Positions 1 to 8,098 are shown, counted from the first letter of the stretch. The stretch: 33,774 nucleotides of DNA from an uncultured Bacteroidales bacterium (GCA_903929315.1 CAIYUC010000221.1:1-33774); one strand, 5' to 3'. Made by a program: numbers and translations. The notes: a model not told the origin generated them from the sequence alone.

Positions 1-30
1 GGGTAAGAGTATCAGCGGGATTGTGCAAGT

Positions 31-58
31 ATCCAGTATCCAGCATCCAGCATCCAGC
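31..58. repeat. Four tandem copies of a 7-bp unit
   Basis: The unit ATCCAG plus T or C is repeated four times head to tail, the first ending in T and the next three in C, followed by a partial ATC. It lies between the window edge and pdxJ. The 7-bp period keeps no reading frame, so it is noncoding. Short arrays of this kind are common intergenic filler; no function is visible. Confidence 0.8.
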
Positions 59-103
59 ATCTCTTGTTTTCAAAAGAATAAAGATAATAATATCTGAATA
101 TTG

Positions 104-111
104 TATTTTTG
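104..111 (+). promoter_or_regulatory. Possible -7 box for pdxJ
   Basis: TATTTTTG fits the Bacteroidota -7 consensus TAnnTTTG. It ends only 14 bases before the chosen pdxJ ATG, so a transcript from here would have a very short leader. No TTG lies at the usual distance upstream, so the call is weak; transcription could also enter from outside the window. Confidence 0.25.
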
Positions 112-125
112 TAAAAATTGATCAT

Positions 126-839
126 ATGACGAAGTTGAGCGTTAATATCAACAAAATTGCAACATTGCGTAATGCAAGGGGAGGCAATCTTCCTGACGTG
201 TTGAAGGTAGCCCGGGATTGTGAACGTTTTGGAGCACAGGGGATCACAGTTCATCCCCGCCCGGATGAAAGGCACATTCGTTACAAGGATGTATTTGATC
301 TTAAGCCCCTTCTCACAACTGAATTTAATATAGAGGGATATCCTTCCCCTGAATTTATTTACCTGGTGAACGCCATCAAACCTGCCCAGGTGACACTGGT
401 GCCTGATCCCCCGGATGTGCTTACTTCCAATGCGGGTTGGGATACAGTTAGAAATGAAAAGTTTTTAAAAGAAGTCATTGGAACATTTAAGACAAACGGC
501 ATCAGAACTTCAATCTTCATTGATGCGAATGAGAAAATGATAAGAAATGCAGTTAATACCGGAACAGACAGGGTGGAATTATATACTGAAAGCTATGCCG
601 GGAATTTTCGGGAAGATCCTGAAAAAGCCATCCGTTCCTTTATCGACGCAGCAAAAGTTGCAAATGAAGCAGGTTTAGGATTAAATGCAGGGCATGATCT
701 GAATCTTGAGAATTTGAAGTATTTTCATCAAAATATCCCGGGCCTGCTGGAAGTATCTATTGGTCATGCCTTGATTTGCGATGCTTTGTATTTTGGTCTG
801 GAAAATACAATCCAGCTATACTTGCGTCAATTAATGTAA
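126..839 (+). CDS. pdxJ: Pyridoxine 5'-phosphate synthase
   Basis: PdxJ condenses 1-deoxy-D-xylulose 5-phosphate with 3-amino-2-oxopropyl phosphate to form pyridoxine 5'-phosphate, the last ring-forming step of the DXP-dependent vitamin B6 pathway, in the cytoplasm. The 237-residue product matches the usual length (about 240). Family landmarks are the N-terminal [17 protein letters not shown], the HPRPDERHI segment of the TIM barrel, VTLVPDPP, the VELYTE strand and the C-terminal LNAGHDLN and SIGHALI segments. The open frame extends upstream to base 21, but that extension translates the 7-bp repeat and resembles nothing, so I start at the ATG at 126, where homology begins. The PdxJ partner PdxA is not in the window. 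The next gene starts 54 bp downstream on the same strand. Confidence 0.95.
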   Translation: MTKLSVNINKIATLRNARGGNLPDVLKVARDCERFGAQGITVHPRPDERHIRYKDVFDLKPLLTTEFNIEGYPSPEFIYLVNAIKPAQVTLVPDPPDVLTSNAGWDTVRNEKFLKEVIGTFKTNGIRTSIFIDANEKMIRNAVNTGTDRVELYTESYAGNFREDPEKAIRSFIDAAKVANEAGLGLNAGHDLNLENLKYFHQNIPGLLEVSIGHALICDALYFGLENTIQLYLRQLM

Positions 840-893
840 TTATTATCGGTTTGGACCTGTCACGGTTCGATAAAAAGATTGAAATTCTTTTCA

Positions 894-1832
894 ATGAAAA
901 ATACTTTCCAGGAAGCCCTGAAAAACAAGGATATCAAAGCTATTCGCGAATCCCCTAAAAGCGATCTTCATAACCATTGTCTGATGGGGGGTAAGTTGCG
1001 CTACATGGAAAAATTCTATGGAAAAAAAATCGATCGTTTTCGAAATGCTCAAAAAGGAATACAAAGTATCAATGATTGGATTGTAAATTCTTATCGTCCT
1101 GTTTTTGATAAAACCGGGGCATTCGACCAGGCGATAGCGGCATCTTTTTTACAGGCAAAATCAGATGGTGTGACTGCCCTTGAAATGAGCATGGATGCTA
1201 CAATCCCGGGGTTGTTGAACATTCCTGCAGAAAAGGTGATATCAGCATTACAATATTATCACAAGGAAATAGCACCAGAAATCGTGTTCAGTCCGGAAAT
1301 AGGTCTTGCCAGAAACCTTCCTGTCAGGCTTTTAATGGCATCTGTTGAGCCATATATTGGCTCCCGTTATTTTAAATCGATTGACCTTTATGATGATGAA
1401 TCTGCACAACCTCTTCAGAATTTTGGTAAGATTTACAGATATGCCAAAAGCATGGGATTAAAATTAAAGGCACATGCAGGAGAATTTAGTGATGCAGCAT
1501 TTGTGAAACAATCGGTAGAAATCCTGGACCTGGACGTTGTACAGCATGGAATCGCTGCCGCAGATTCGGAAGAGGTAATGAAATGGCTTGCAAAACATAA
1601 TATTCAGTTGAATGTATGTCCTGCCAGCAATATTGTATTAAAAAGAACTAAGTCATACAAAAAACACCCCATCAGGATTTTATATGATAACGGGATTAAA
1701 GTTACAGTAAATACTGATGATGTAATGCTTTTTGGAAAAGGGAATTCAGAACAGTACCTTCAATTGTACAAATGCGGATTATTCAAAGCAGAGGAACTGG
1801 ATGAGATCAGAAAAAATGGTCTTTTACCCTGA
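894..1832 (+). CDS. Adenosine deaminase-family metallohydrolase
   Basis: This 312-residue protein belongs to the adenosine/AMP deaminase branch of the amidohydrolase superfamily, zinc enzymes that deaminate purines or related bases. The metal and catalytic set is complete: HNH at 26-28 (two zinc ligands), HAGE at 194-197 (zinc His and catalytic Glu), H218 in VQHG, and the NTDD pair at D275-D276. The usual HxHLDGS after the first motif is instead HNHCLMGG, so the substrate pocket differs from textbook adenosine deaminase and the substrate should not be assumed to be adenosine. A TTG at 879 would add five residues; the ATG at 894 is preferred. It follows pdxJ by 54 bp and may be cotranscribed. 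It ends 21 bp from the convergent acetyltransferase gene. Confidence 0.85.
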   Translation: MKNTFQEALKNKDIKAIRESPKSDLHNHCLMGGKLRYMEKFYGKKIDRFRNAQKGIQSINDWIVNSYRPVFDKTGAFDQAIAASFLQAKSDGVTALEMSMDATIPGLLNIPAEKVISALQYYHKEIAPEIVFSPEIGLARNLPVRLLMASVEPYIGSRYFKSIDLYDDESAQPLQNFGKIYRYAKSMGLKLKAHAGEFSDAAFVKQSVEILDLDVVQHGIAAADSEEVMKWLAKHNIQLNVCPASNIVLKRTKSYKKHPIRILYDNGIKVTVNTDDVMLFGKGNSEQYLQLYKCGLFKAEELDEIRKNGLLP

Positions 1833-1853
1833 AAAGTAAGTTCGTTTGGAAAA

Positions 1854-2342
1854 TCAAAGCCGTTTTACATAAATCACCTTCCCGTCGCCGATCTTATAAA
1901 AATCATGGATCTCGGCTTCTTTTGAATAGTTGTTCTTTATATAGAAATGACGGGTAGGAGAATATTTTTCCATCGCGGAGGTTTCGGCAACCAGATATCT
2001 GCCTCCCATTTCTTTCACTGCTTTATGAGTTTCTTCAAGTAAAATTTTACCCAGCCCCAAGGCTCTGTAATCATTGTGTGTGACGATCCAATAAAGATCA
2101 AATCCTCCCTCGGTCATGGCAATGGGTCCAAAACAGCTGTAGGCAAGAGTCTTTCCATCCACTTCCGCGAAAATAAAAAAATACCCACTTACTTCTCCTT
2201 CAATAAGACGGGCTTCAGCTAACTCAACAGCCACGGGAATCTCGAAATCATAAAAGAAATGTGTTGAAGTTACGATCTCACGGATTATCCTCAAATCCTC
2301 CGGTCTTACTTCTGTCCTGAATATAATCTTGTCCTTTTCCAT
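1854..2342 (-). CDS. GNAT-family N-acetyltransferase
   Basis: A 162-residue single-domain GNAT protein that would transfer an acetyl group from acetyl-CoA to an amine. The acetyl-CoA pyrophosphate loop (motif A) is seen as R93-A-L-G96-L-G98 in YRALGLGKILLEE, preceded by the strand FDLYWIVTH. A later FYIKNNYSKEAEIHDFYKIG segment fits the GNAT C-terminal part. It is the last gene of a four-gene minus-strand operon, starting 26 bp after the second ATP-grasp gene. With the aminomutase at the operon head this recalls the ablA/ablB pair that makes N-epsilon-acetyl-beta-lysine, but AblB-type enzymes are clearly longer (about 270 residues), so this is at most a functional analogue. Its substrate is inferred, not shown; the family call is firm. 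Confidence 0.85.
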   Translation of the reverse strand: MEKDKIIFRTEVRPEDLRIIREIVTSTHFFYDFEIPVAVELAEARLIEGEVSGYFFIFAEVDGKTLAYSCFGPIAMTEGGFDLYWIVTHNDYRALGLGKILLEETHKAVKEMGGRYLVAETSAMEKYSPTRHFYIKNNYSKEAEIHDFYKIGDGKVIYVKRL

Positions 2343-2368
2343 GGTTGAAAAATAAAATGAAAGATAGG

Positions 2369-3346
2369 TTAATTACTTAGCGCGTCTTCGATGATTCGTT
2401 CAATAACCTGATGAAATTTTAATCCCGCCTTTTTCGTTGCGGCGACAAATCCGCTTTCCGGTGAAATGCAAGGATTTCCGTTTATCTCAAGAACATAGGG
2501 GATCCCCTCTTTGTCAACCCGGAAATCCACCCTTACATAACCTTTGAGTTCAAATCCATGCCAGCATTGCAAAGCAATCATTTTCAATTGTGAAAGTAAC
2601 GGTTCATCCCGTTTTGAATACCTGAAGGTGCGCGGAGTATGGGTGTACTCAAAAGATTCTTCCGTCCATTTAGCGTTATACCCAACAATCTTATGCTTTC
2701 CTTCCGGATAATCAACAAACAATATTTCTGCCGGAGGCATCACTTGCGGGCCGTCTTTCCCGCCAAGGATGGAGAGATTGAATTCCCTGCCATCAATATA
2801 ATCTTCAATAAAAAAACTATTCTTGTGAAAATGTTTTATCTTTTCAATATATGCCATATCTCCTCCGGAAAAGATGCAATGTTCATCAAGCCCGAGAGAA
2901 CCGTCCTCCCAGATGGGTTTTACAATATACCTTTTGTCAGGGCTGAGTTGATGGATCTCATCCATCATGTACCATCCGGAAGTATTAATGTTTAAGAGTT
3001 TTAACTGCTTTTTCGTAAGAATTTTACTGGTAGTAAGAAACATCGCTTCCAATGGAACACCGGTATAGGGAAGTTGTAGAAAGTTCAGGATGGAGGGTCC
3101 AAAAGATAACAATTTGCCGGTACCTTCCACCATTTCAACAAGATTGAATACCACCTTTGGGTTAATTTTTTTTAATGTCTTTATGGCTTCTGCAAGGTCG
3201 ATGGAAAACGGAACGCGGTAAGGAATGTACTTCAGCTTTCTCAACGTCCGTGAGATATGTTGCATTTGACGGACAACATCCATCTCATCCTCCTTGGGTT
3301 TTTCAGAAAGTTGATTATAAAGGAGGACAGCTATCGGGTTATCCAT
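2369..3346 (-). CDS. ATP-grasp ligase, D-Ala-D-Ala-ligase-like (second of pair)
   Basis: A 325-residue ATP-grasp enzyme, the superfamily that joins a carboxylate to an amine through an acyl-phosphate. Visible landmarks are the N-terminal substrate domain with VVFNLVE (66-71), the ATP-binding lysine in YIVKP (K143), the E181 to G186-R-E stretch (EDYIDGRE), and the magnesium-binding end of the site, VRVDFRVD (D274) with LEINGNP (E287, N289). The frame is open upstream to 3451, but that would overlap the preceding gene by about 80 bp; the ATG at 3346 begins MDNPIAVLLYN, a typical first strand, and leaves a 23-bp gap. Peptidoglycan Ddl is usually near the mur genes; the pairing here with an aminomutase argues for a specialised ligase. 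Substrates cannot be read from the sequence. Confidence 0.85.
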   Translation of the reverse strand: MDNPIAVLLYNQLSEKPKEDEMDVVRQMQHISRTLRKLKYIPYRVPFSIDLAEAIKTLKKINPKVVFNLVEMVEGTGKLLSFGPSILNFLQLPYTGVPLEAMFLTTSKILTKKQLKLLNINTSGWYMMDEIHQLSPDKRYIVKPIWEDGSLGLDEHCIFSGGDMAYIEKIKHFHKNSFFIEDYIDGREFNLSILGGKDGPQVMPPAEILFVDYPEGKHKIVGYNAKWTEESFEYTHTPRTFRYSKRDEPLLSQLKMIALQCWHGFELKGYVRVDFRVDKEGIPYVLEINGNPCISPESGFVAATKKAGLKFHQVIERIIEDALSN

Positions 3347-3369
3347 GTATTTTTTTATAGTAACAGCTT

Positions 3370-4350
3370 CTAAGTTAATCCTGCCCTTTCTTTTGCTGAA
3401 TCCATGATCTGACGAATAAGATTTTTGTATGGAATGCCTATAAAATTGCATATGATGGGCAGGTCGGAATGTTCAGGGTGAAGTCCGGCAAGCGGATTTA
3501 TTTCAAGAAAATTGGGGATCCCGGTATTATCGATCCGGATATCAACTCTTCCGGCATCCCGGCAATTTAGGCATCGCCACGATGCCAGGGCAAGTGTTTC
3601 GCATTTTTTAGCTGTTTCATCCTCCGGAATACTATAAACAACCAATTCTTCACATTTTTCTTTGTTTAGATAAGTGTAGGAATGTGCTTCTGCCTCTGAA
3701 TTCAAAATTACTTCCATAGTGCCAATTACCCTTGCCTGCTCTCCTGTTCCAACGATTCCCACGGTGAATTCCCTTCCCGGAACGAACGTTTCAACGATCA
3801 GTCCCAGTGAAAACCTTGGTAGAAGCGATTTACATACCGATATAAGTTCATTCTTATTGTTGATCTTTGATTTTGCATCAATTCCTTTCCCTGTGCCTTC
3901 TGCCATTGGCTTTACAAACAAAGGGCAGGGGAGATTCACTTTTTCAATATCATTCTCAGATTCAATGAAAGCAAAATCAGGCGTAACCAGGCCGCAATCC
4001 CTGATCACTCGTTTTGTCATTCCCTTATGCAATGTGAGGGAGAGTACCAGGGCATCGGAAAAGGTATAAGGGATATTGAAAGCATCAAGCAAAGCTGGTA
4101 CTTGTGCTTCGCGCCCAATACCATACATCCCCTCGCAAATGTTGAACACCAGATCCCACCGATCTCCTTTGACAAGCCGGTTCAGTAAGTGTTTAACATG
4201 GCCGATCCGATCGGTCTTGTATCCAAGCTGCTGCAAAGCATTTTCAATAGCCTCAATAGTACTCTCCCGGTCAAATTCTGCTGTTTCTTCCTCTGTAAAT
4301 CCTTCCTTCAGGTAATCTGACCGTAAATCGTACGTGAGGCCTATGATCAT
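3370..4350 (-). CDS. ATP-grasp ligase, D-Ala-D-Ala-ligase-like (first of pair)
   Basis: A 326-residue ATP-grasp enzyme. It has the Ddl-like N-terminal segment FNICEG (69-74) followed by QVPALLDAFNIPYTFSDA, the ATP lysine in LFVKP (K147), a glycine-rich loop EGTGKG (151-156), VETFVPGRE (187-194), and the catalytic end DAGRVDIRID (D270) with FLEINPLAGLHPEHSDLP (E283, N285). The last stretch closely resembles the E-x-N-x-x-P-G-M-T-x-x-S-x-x-P signature of D-Ala-D-Ala ligases. It starts only 3 bp after the aminomutase stop, so the two are almost surely translated from one mRNA. It differs from its downstream ATP-grasp neighbour in the middle and at the C-terminus, so the pair is not a recent duplication and probably carries out two different ligations. 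Confidence 0.87.
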   Translation of the reverse strand: MIIGLTYDLRSDYLKEGFTEEETAEFDRESTIEAIENALQQLGYKTDRIGHVKHLLNRLVKGDRWDLVFNICEGMYGIGREAQVPALLDAFNIPYTFSDALVLSLTLHKGMTKRVIRDCGLVTPDFAFIESENDIEKVNLPCPLFVKPMAEGTGKGIDAKSKINNKNELISVCKSLLPRFSLGLIVETFVPGREFTVGIVGTGEQARVIGTMEVILNSEAEAHSYTYLNKEKCEELVVYSIPEDETAKKCETLALASWRCLNCRDAGRVDIRIDNTGIPNFLEINPLAGLHPEHSDLPIICNFIGIPYKNLIRQIMDSAKERAGLT

Positions 4351-4353
4351 ATA

Positions 4354-5631
4354 TCAGGAAAAATCCGGGTATTTAAAGATTTTATCTTCATAATTTTTCA
4401 GCAGGACATAACCGTCTTCCCTGCCCTGGAAATAATCCGGTAACAAGGGGATTTTTCCACCACCGCCGGGTGCATCAACCACATATTGTGGAACAGCATA
4501 ACCGCTCGTATGCCCTCTGAGTCCTCTGATAATTTCAAGTCCTTTTTCTATAGGAGTTCTGAAATGGGCAGACCCCAATATCGGATCACATTGATAAAGG
4601 TAATAAGGACGTACCCTGATTTTTAACAAACCATGCATTAACTGTTTCATCACGGATACATTATCGTTAATACCTTTCAGTAAAACAGTCTGGCTTCCCA
4701 ATGGAATACCTGCATTTGCAAGCTTTTCACATGCTTCTTTTACTTCGGGTGTGATCTCGTCAGGATGAGTAAAATGAATGCTGATATAGAGAGGATGATA
4801 TTTTTTCAGAACAGTGACCAGGGAACGATTGATTCTTTGAGGCAAAACAACAGGTACTTTCGTACCGATGCGGATGATTTCAACATGCTCGATAGCCCGC
4901 AACCGCGAAAGCAAGTATTCAATATTGAGGTCATTCATCGCAAGAGGATCCCCTCCGGAAATCAGTACATCCCTTATATTTGGATTTTGCCGGATATATT
5001 GTAATCCGGGTTCCCATGCCTTTATGCCAATATGACATTTGTCTTTAGCTACCATGTGTGAACGGGTGCAATACCTGCAATAAGTAGAACAAAATCCTGT
5101 CACAAGAAACAAAACCCGGTCAGGATAACGATGAACAATATTTGGGACCGGACTATGATGCGACTCTGATAAAGGATCTGAGGCTTCGCCCCGGGAAACG
5201 AGAAATTCATCGAATACAGGAACAACGCTCTTCCGTAAAGGTTGATCAGCTTTATATTTATCAAGAAGACTTAAATAATAAGGCGTGATCCGGATCGGCA
5301 AAGTGTCATTGATAGCTTGTGCAGGCCTGATCTCATTGACCGAAAGATCCAGGAACTTTGATAAATTCTGAATAGTTGTCACACTGTTTTTTAATTGCCA
5401 GTGCCAGTTATTCCAATCTCTTTCTGATGCTTCGGGAAAATATTGACGGAGGAATTCCGATGAACGCTCACTAAGGCTTGTTTTGTCGCGCTCTAGTTTG
5501 TTTTGGAGGTATTCTGTTAGTAGTGTTTCTTCGTTTATAAAAATTTGCTTACTTGGAGGCTCTTCATCTTCGTTGAGCTCAGTATGCGTTACAACCAGTT
5601 TTTCGTTGTGAATGTTCGATAGTTTTTCCAT
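4354..5631 (-). CDS. KamA-family radical SAM/PLP aminomutase (lysine 2,3-aminomutase-like)
   Basis: A 425-residue member of the lysine 2,3-aminomutase family, which uses a [4Fe-4S] cluster, SAM and PLP to move an alpha-amino group to the beta carbon. The radical SAM motif is C181-x3-C185-x2-C188 in CSTYCRYC, followed by SGGDPL. The PLP lysine is K393 in VVDAPGGGGK. Both acidic residues known to bind the lysine side-chain amine in clostridial KamA have equivalents: D349 (YQCD) and D386 (VVDAPG). In glutamate 2,3-aminomutase these are replaced, so a lysine-like substrate is favoured. The zinc-binding cysteine tail of clostridial KamA is absent; the protein stops after the barrel. It is the first gene of a four-gene operon with two ATP-grasp ligases and a GNAT. 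A 235-bp gap precedes it; I could not find a clear promoter there. Confidence 0.9.
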   Translation of the reverse strand: MEKLSNIHNEKLVVTHTELNEDEEPPSKQIFINEETLLTEYLQNKLERDKTSLSERSSEFLRQYFPEASERDWNNWHWQLKNSVTTIQNLSKFLDLSVNEIRPAQAINDTLPIRITPYYLSLLDKYKADQPLRKSVVPVFDEFLVSRGEASDPLSESHHSPVPNIVHRYPDRVLFLVTGFCSTYCRYCTRSHMVAKDKCHIGIKAWEPGLQYIRQNPNIRDVLISGGDPLAMNDLNIEYLLSRLRAIEHVEIIRIGTKVPVVLPQRINRSLVTVLKKYHPLYISIHFTHPDEITPEVKEACEKLANAGIPLGSQTVLLKGINDNVSVMKQLMHGLLKIRVRPYYLYQCDPILGSAHFRTPIEKGLEIIRGLRGHTSGYAVPQYVVDAPGGGGKIPLLPDYFQGREDGYVLLKNYEDKIFKYPDFS

Positions 5632-5797
5632 CTCTTTTTCTTCATTGTTAGAATCCGGTTACTCATGCAAAATGTCATTGGGTAATATGTAATATTATAA
5701 AGCATTAATAACCAGTGTTTTAAATAATTACTTTCGATCTCTGACCGAGTAAATTCTGACCGGTAAATATAACATGCAATTAGGGTTAAATTTCATC

Positions 5798-5805
5798 TAA
5801 TTTTG
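5798..5805 (+). promoter_or_regulatory. Possible -7 box for the alpha/beta hydrolase gene
   Basis: TAATTTTG matches TAnnTTTG and sits 61 bp before the ATG at 5867. No TTG is present about 20 bp upstream. The rest of the 5632-5866 gap is AT-rich and shows no repeat or RNA that I recognise, nor a convincing minus-strand promoter for the aminomutase operon. Confidence 0.3.
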
Positions 5806-5866
5806 ACATTTATTAGTTAACTTTTCAACACAATATTGTTAATAAAGAACCCTGAATTTTATTATT

Positions 5867-6646
5867 ATGAAACTTTTTTATCGTGAGTATGGACAAGGTA
5901 TACCTTTTATTATACTGCATGGTTTATTTGGTATTTCTGATAATTGGTCCACTTTTGGAAAATCATTGAAGGATAAGTATCATGTTTATATTCCCGATAT
6001 GAGGAACCATGGCCGGTCACCACATAGTCCTATATTCGATTTTCCTTCAATGACAGAAGATATAAAGGAATTCATTGACAATCTCGGATTATACAGCCCA
6101 ATTCTGATGGGTCATTCACTTGGGGGAAAAGTCGCTATGCTTCTTGCGCTGAATAACCCAGGTCTTCTGAATAAACTGATTATTGTTGATGTCAGTCCCC
6201 GGAAATACACACAAAATACGGAACACCTTCAGCTCCTCAATGCTATGCTTTCAACGGACCTGTCTATTGCTCATTCAAGGTCTGATGTTGAGAATCAAAT
6301 GAAAGATAAAATTAAAAACCAAAGACTGCGTCAATTCATTCTTAAAAACATTTACTGGAAGGATAATGATAAACTTGACTGGAGACTAAACTTACCTGTG
6401 CTTAATGCCAACCTGCCTTTGATGTTCGGAGGCATTGAATCAGTTGCCTTATTCACTAAACCGACATTATTTATTCGCGGTGAGTTGTCAGATTATAGTA
6501 AAGAAAATGACATAGAAATAATCAGGAAAAATTTTCCTGAAGCGATCATTAAAACGTTGGCTTCTGCAGGACATTGGGTGCACGCTGATGCTCCTGAAGA
6601 ATTTTACAGCACAGTAACAGACTTTCTTAATACCTCTTCACATTGA
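5867..6646 (+). CDS. Alpha/beta-fold hydrolase, YbfF-like esterase
   Basis: A 259-residue alpha/beta hydrolase of the YbfF type, small cytoplasmic esterases acting on acyl esters or thioesters. The oxyanion-hole strand is IILHGLFG, the nucleophile elbow is GHSLGGK with S84, the acid is probably in RGELSDYS, and the histidine lies in SAGHWVHADAPEEF near the C-terminus. DMRNHGRSPHSP after the second strand is characteristic of this subgroup. No signal peptide is present. The gene stands alone on the plus strand, and its last 20 bp overlap the end of the convergent LiaF-like gene. The true substrate cannot be inferred. Confidence 0.9.
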   Translation: MKLFYREYGQGIPFIILHGLFGISDNWSTFGKSLKDKYHVYIPDMRNHGRSPHSPIFDFPSMTEDIKEFIDNLGLYSPILMGHSLGGKVAMLLALNNPGLLNKLIIVDVSPRKYTQNTEHLQLLNAMLSTDLSIAHSRSDVENQMKDKIKNQRLRQFILKNIYWKDNDKLDWRLNLPVLNANLPLMFGGIESVALFTKPTLFIRGELSDYSKENDIEIIRKNFPEAIIKTLASAGHWVHADAPEEFYSTVTDFLNTSSH

Positions 6647-7571
6647 TCGAAGATACCGCTGTTTTGACTGTGATGAATATTTTATTCTGAGCAGAAGCAA
6701 AATTTGATGTCTGATAAATATGATCTCCTTTACTATCAAAACCTTCAAAATTCTTACTTACAAGGAATGAATCTGATGAGATCTGGCAACCAGAATTTTT
6801 GGGTACTTCCACATTAATAGAAGACGCACCTGCATTAAAGGTCATAACAGTTTGAGGATTCAGTTCACCAACTTTGATATTCATTGAAGCTGCACCGGAC
6901 TCAATCCGTGCTGTATCTATTCTATAGTTGCTAAGATCAAGATCTAATTCCGCAGCTCCGATATCCAATATAAGGTTCCATGCCGGCTTTGGGTTAAGTT
7001 TGATATTCACCTTGTTTTTCCTGAATGATCCATGAGCTCTTCCTTCCTGGAGCTTTATGGAGATGTTTTTCCCACCATTAATTTCGCTGGTTGTCAGTTC
7101 GTAATTCCCGATTTCCCCCTTCTTGCTGAAATCCAGGAAATCTTTGGTTTCTCCTTCAATCTTAAAATTACCTGCAGCCGCATCCAGATTTAATATCCCT
7201 TTGCTTGCAAGTGAATCAAGAGGGACTGTAAAATTCTGGTCATTGGAATTGGTATTGTTTGAATCTTCATCAGGTTCATCATTCCAATAATTATAATTGT
7301 TACCATAATGATGATGAAGTCCTAAAAACCATGGCCTGTGATCAGGAAGCCGGTTAATGAATAGTAAAGTACCCAGTACGACTACCAGAAGAATGACCAC
7401 TTTTATAGTTCCCTTTATGGGAAGGATTGAAATTCCCCAGAAAATCAGGATCAGGGGCCATAAGCTCCATATTGCCTGCCATGAAAAAGAAATAATGCCT
7501 AAGTTGTTAAGGATAAACAACAAACCAATTGAGATCAGTATTATTCCCCAAAATAAATAACGGTATTTCAT
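6627..7571 (-). CDS. LiaF-like membrane protein with C-terminal beta domain
   Basis: A 314-residue protein with three or four closely spaced N-terminal membrane helices (about residues 5-75), a polar linker rich in N, D and H (about 80-112), and a C-terminal beta-rich domain with repeated short strands of the DUF2154/'toastrack' type found in LiaF and related envelope-stress proteins. LiaF-type proteins sense or modulate responses to cell-wall-active agents in Firmicutes; the Bacteroidota versions are less well known. It follows the PspC-domain gene by 47 bp on the same strand, and PspC next to a LiaI/LiaF-like membrane protein is a recurrent envelope-stress arrangement. No two-component genes are nearby. 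Its last 20 bp overlap the convergent hydrolase gene. Confidence 0.75.
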   Translation of the reverse strand: MKYRYLFWGIILISIGLLFILNNLGIISFSWQAIWSLWPLILIFWGISILPIKGTIKVVILLVVVLGTLLFINRLPDHRPWFLGLHHHYGNNYNYWNDEPDEDSNNTNSNDQNFTVPLDSLASKGILNLDAAAGNFKIEGETKDFLDFSKKGEIGNYELTTSEINGGKNISIKLQEGRAHGSFRKNKVNIKLNPKPAWNLILDIGAAELDLDLSNYRIDTARIESGAASMNIKVGELNPQTVMTFNAGASSINVEVPKNSGCQISSDSFLVSKNFEGFDSKGDHIYQTSNFASAQNKIFITVKTAVSSINVKRY

Positions 7572-7618
7572 AGTTTTACTTTTTTATATGTTTCGAAATG
7601 ATATATTATTGGGCATTT

Positions 7619-8098
7619 TCAATTTCTTTTTCCTGTGACCGAATTCAGTAGAAGCCCTATACCGATTACTATCAGTATGATTGGCCAAAGATCGCCGAAA
7701 TTGATATGAGGTATGAATTCATCAGCCAGGAACAAAGTCCCAAGCGTAATGAGGACAAGTGCTCCGATAAGACTTCCTCTGTGTCTGCGTTGCCCGCAAT
7801 CATGTTTCAGAGAGGCTTCTTTAGGATGGGTTTCATTAGAATCTTTCGGTGCTTCCTGGTTTTCTTTTTGATTCTCCATATTTGGCCGGCTTAGTGGTTG
7901 ATCAGTAAAAACCGGTTTTTCAGGTGTAATGATCCACAGTATAAGATAAAGTAAAATACCTCCTCCGGCAACAATGACAAAAATAATAAACAACAACCTG
8001 ACCAATAATGGATCAATGTCAAAATACTCGGCGAGTCCGCCGCAAACACCTCCGATTTTTTTATCAGTTGTGCTTCTGAATAATCTTTTACGTTCCAT
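7619..8098 (-). CDS. PspC-domain envelope stress protein
   Basis: A 159-residue inner-membrane protein. Residues 1-60 form a PspC domain: a short basic N-terminus ([19 protein letters not shown]), [16 protein letters not shown], then a membrane helix ending in [11 protein letters not shown] charged linker (about 62-105) leads to two further helices, [15 protein letters not shown] and [15 protein letters not shown], resembling the LiaI/DUF5668 type. PspC in proteobacteria helps sense membrane stress in the phage-shock system. The frame is open to a TTG at 8146, but the ATG at 8098 begins the conserved domain. It sits 77 bp after tatC and 47 bp before the LiaF-like gene, likely one operon. Confidence 0.85.
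   Translation of the reverse strand: MERKRLFRSTTDKKIGGVCGGLAEYFDIDPLLVRLLFIIFVIVAGGGILLYLILWIITPEKPVFTDQPLSRPNMENQKENQEAPKDSNETHPKEASLKHDCGQRRHRGSLIGALVLITLGTLFLADEFIPHINFGDLWPIILIVIGIGLLLNSVTGKRN

Noticed and set aside
31-58. Possible CRISPR-like repeat
   Set aside because: Units are 7 bp and contiguous, without spacers.
21-125. N-terminal extension of pdxJ
   Set aside because: It translates the 7-bp repeat and AT-rich spacer; homology to PdxJ begins exactly at the ATG at 126.
2639-2995. Plus-strand open frame inside the ATP-grasp gene
   Set aside because: It is a shadow of a well-supported minus-strand gene with full motifs.
3347-3451. Upstream extension of the second ATP-grasp gene
   Set aside because: It would overlap the preceding gene by about 80 bp and has no resemblance to ATP-grasp N-termini; the ATG at 3346 fits.
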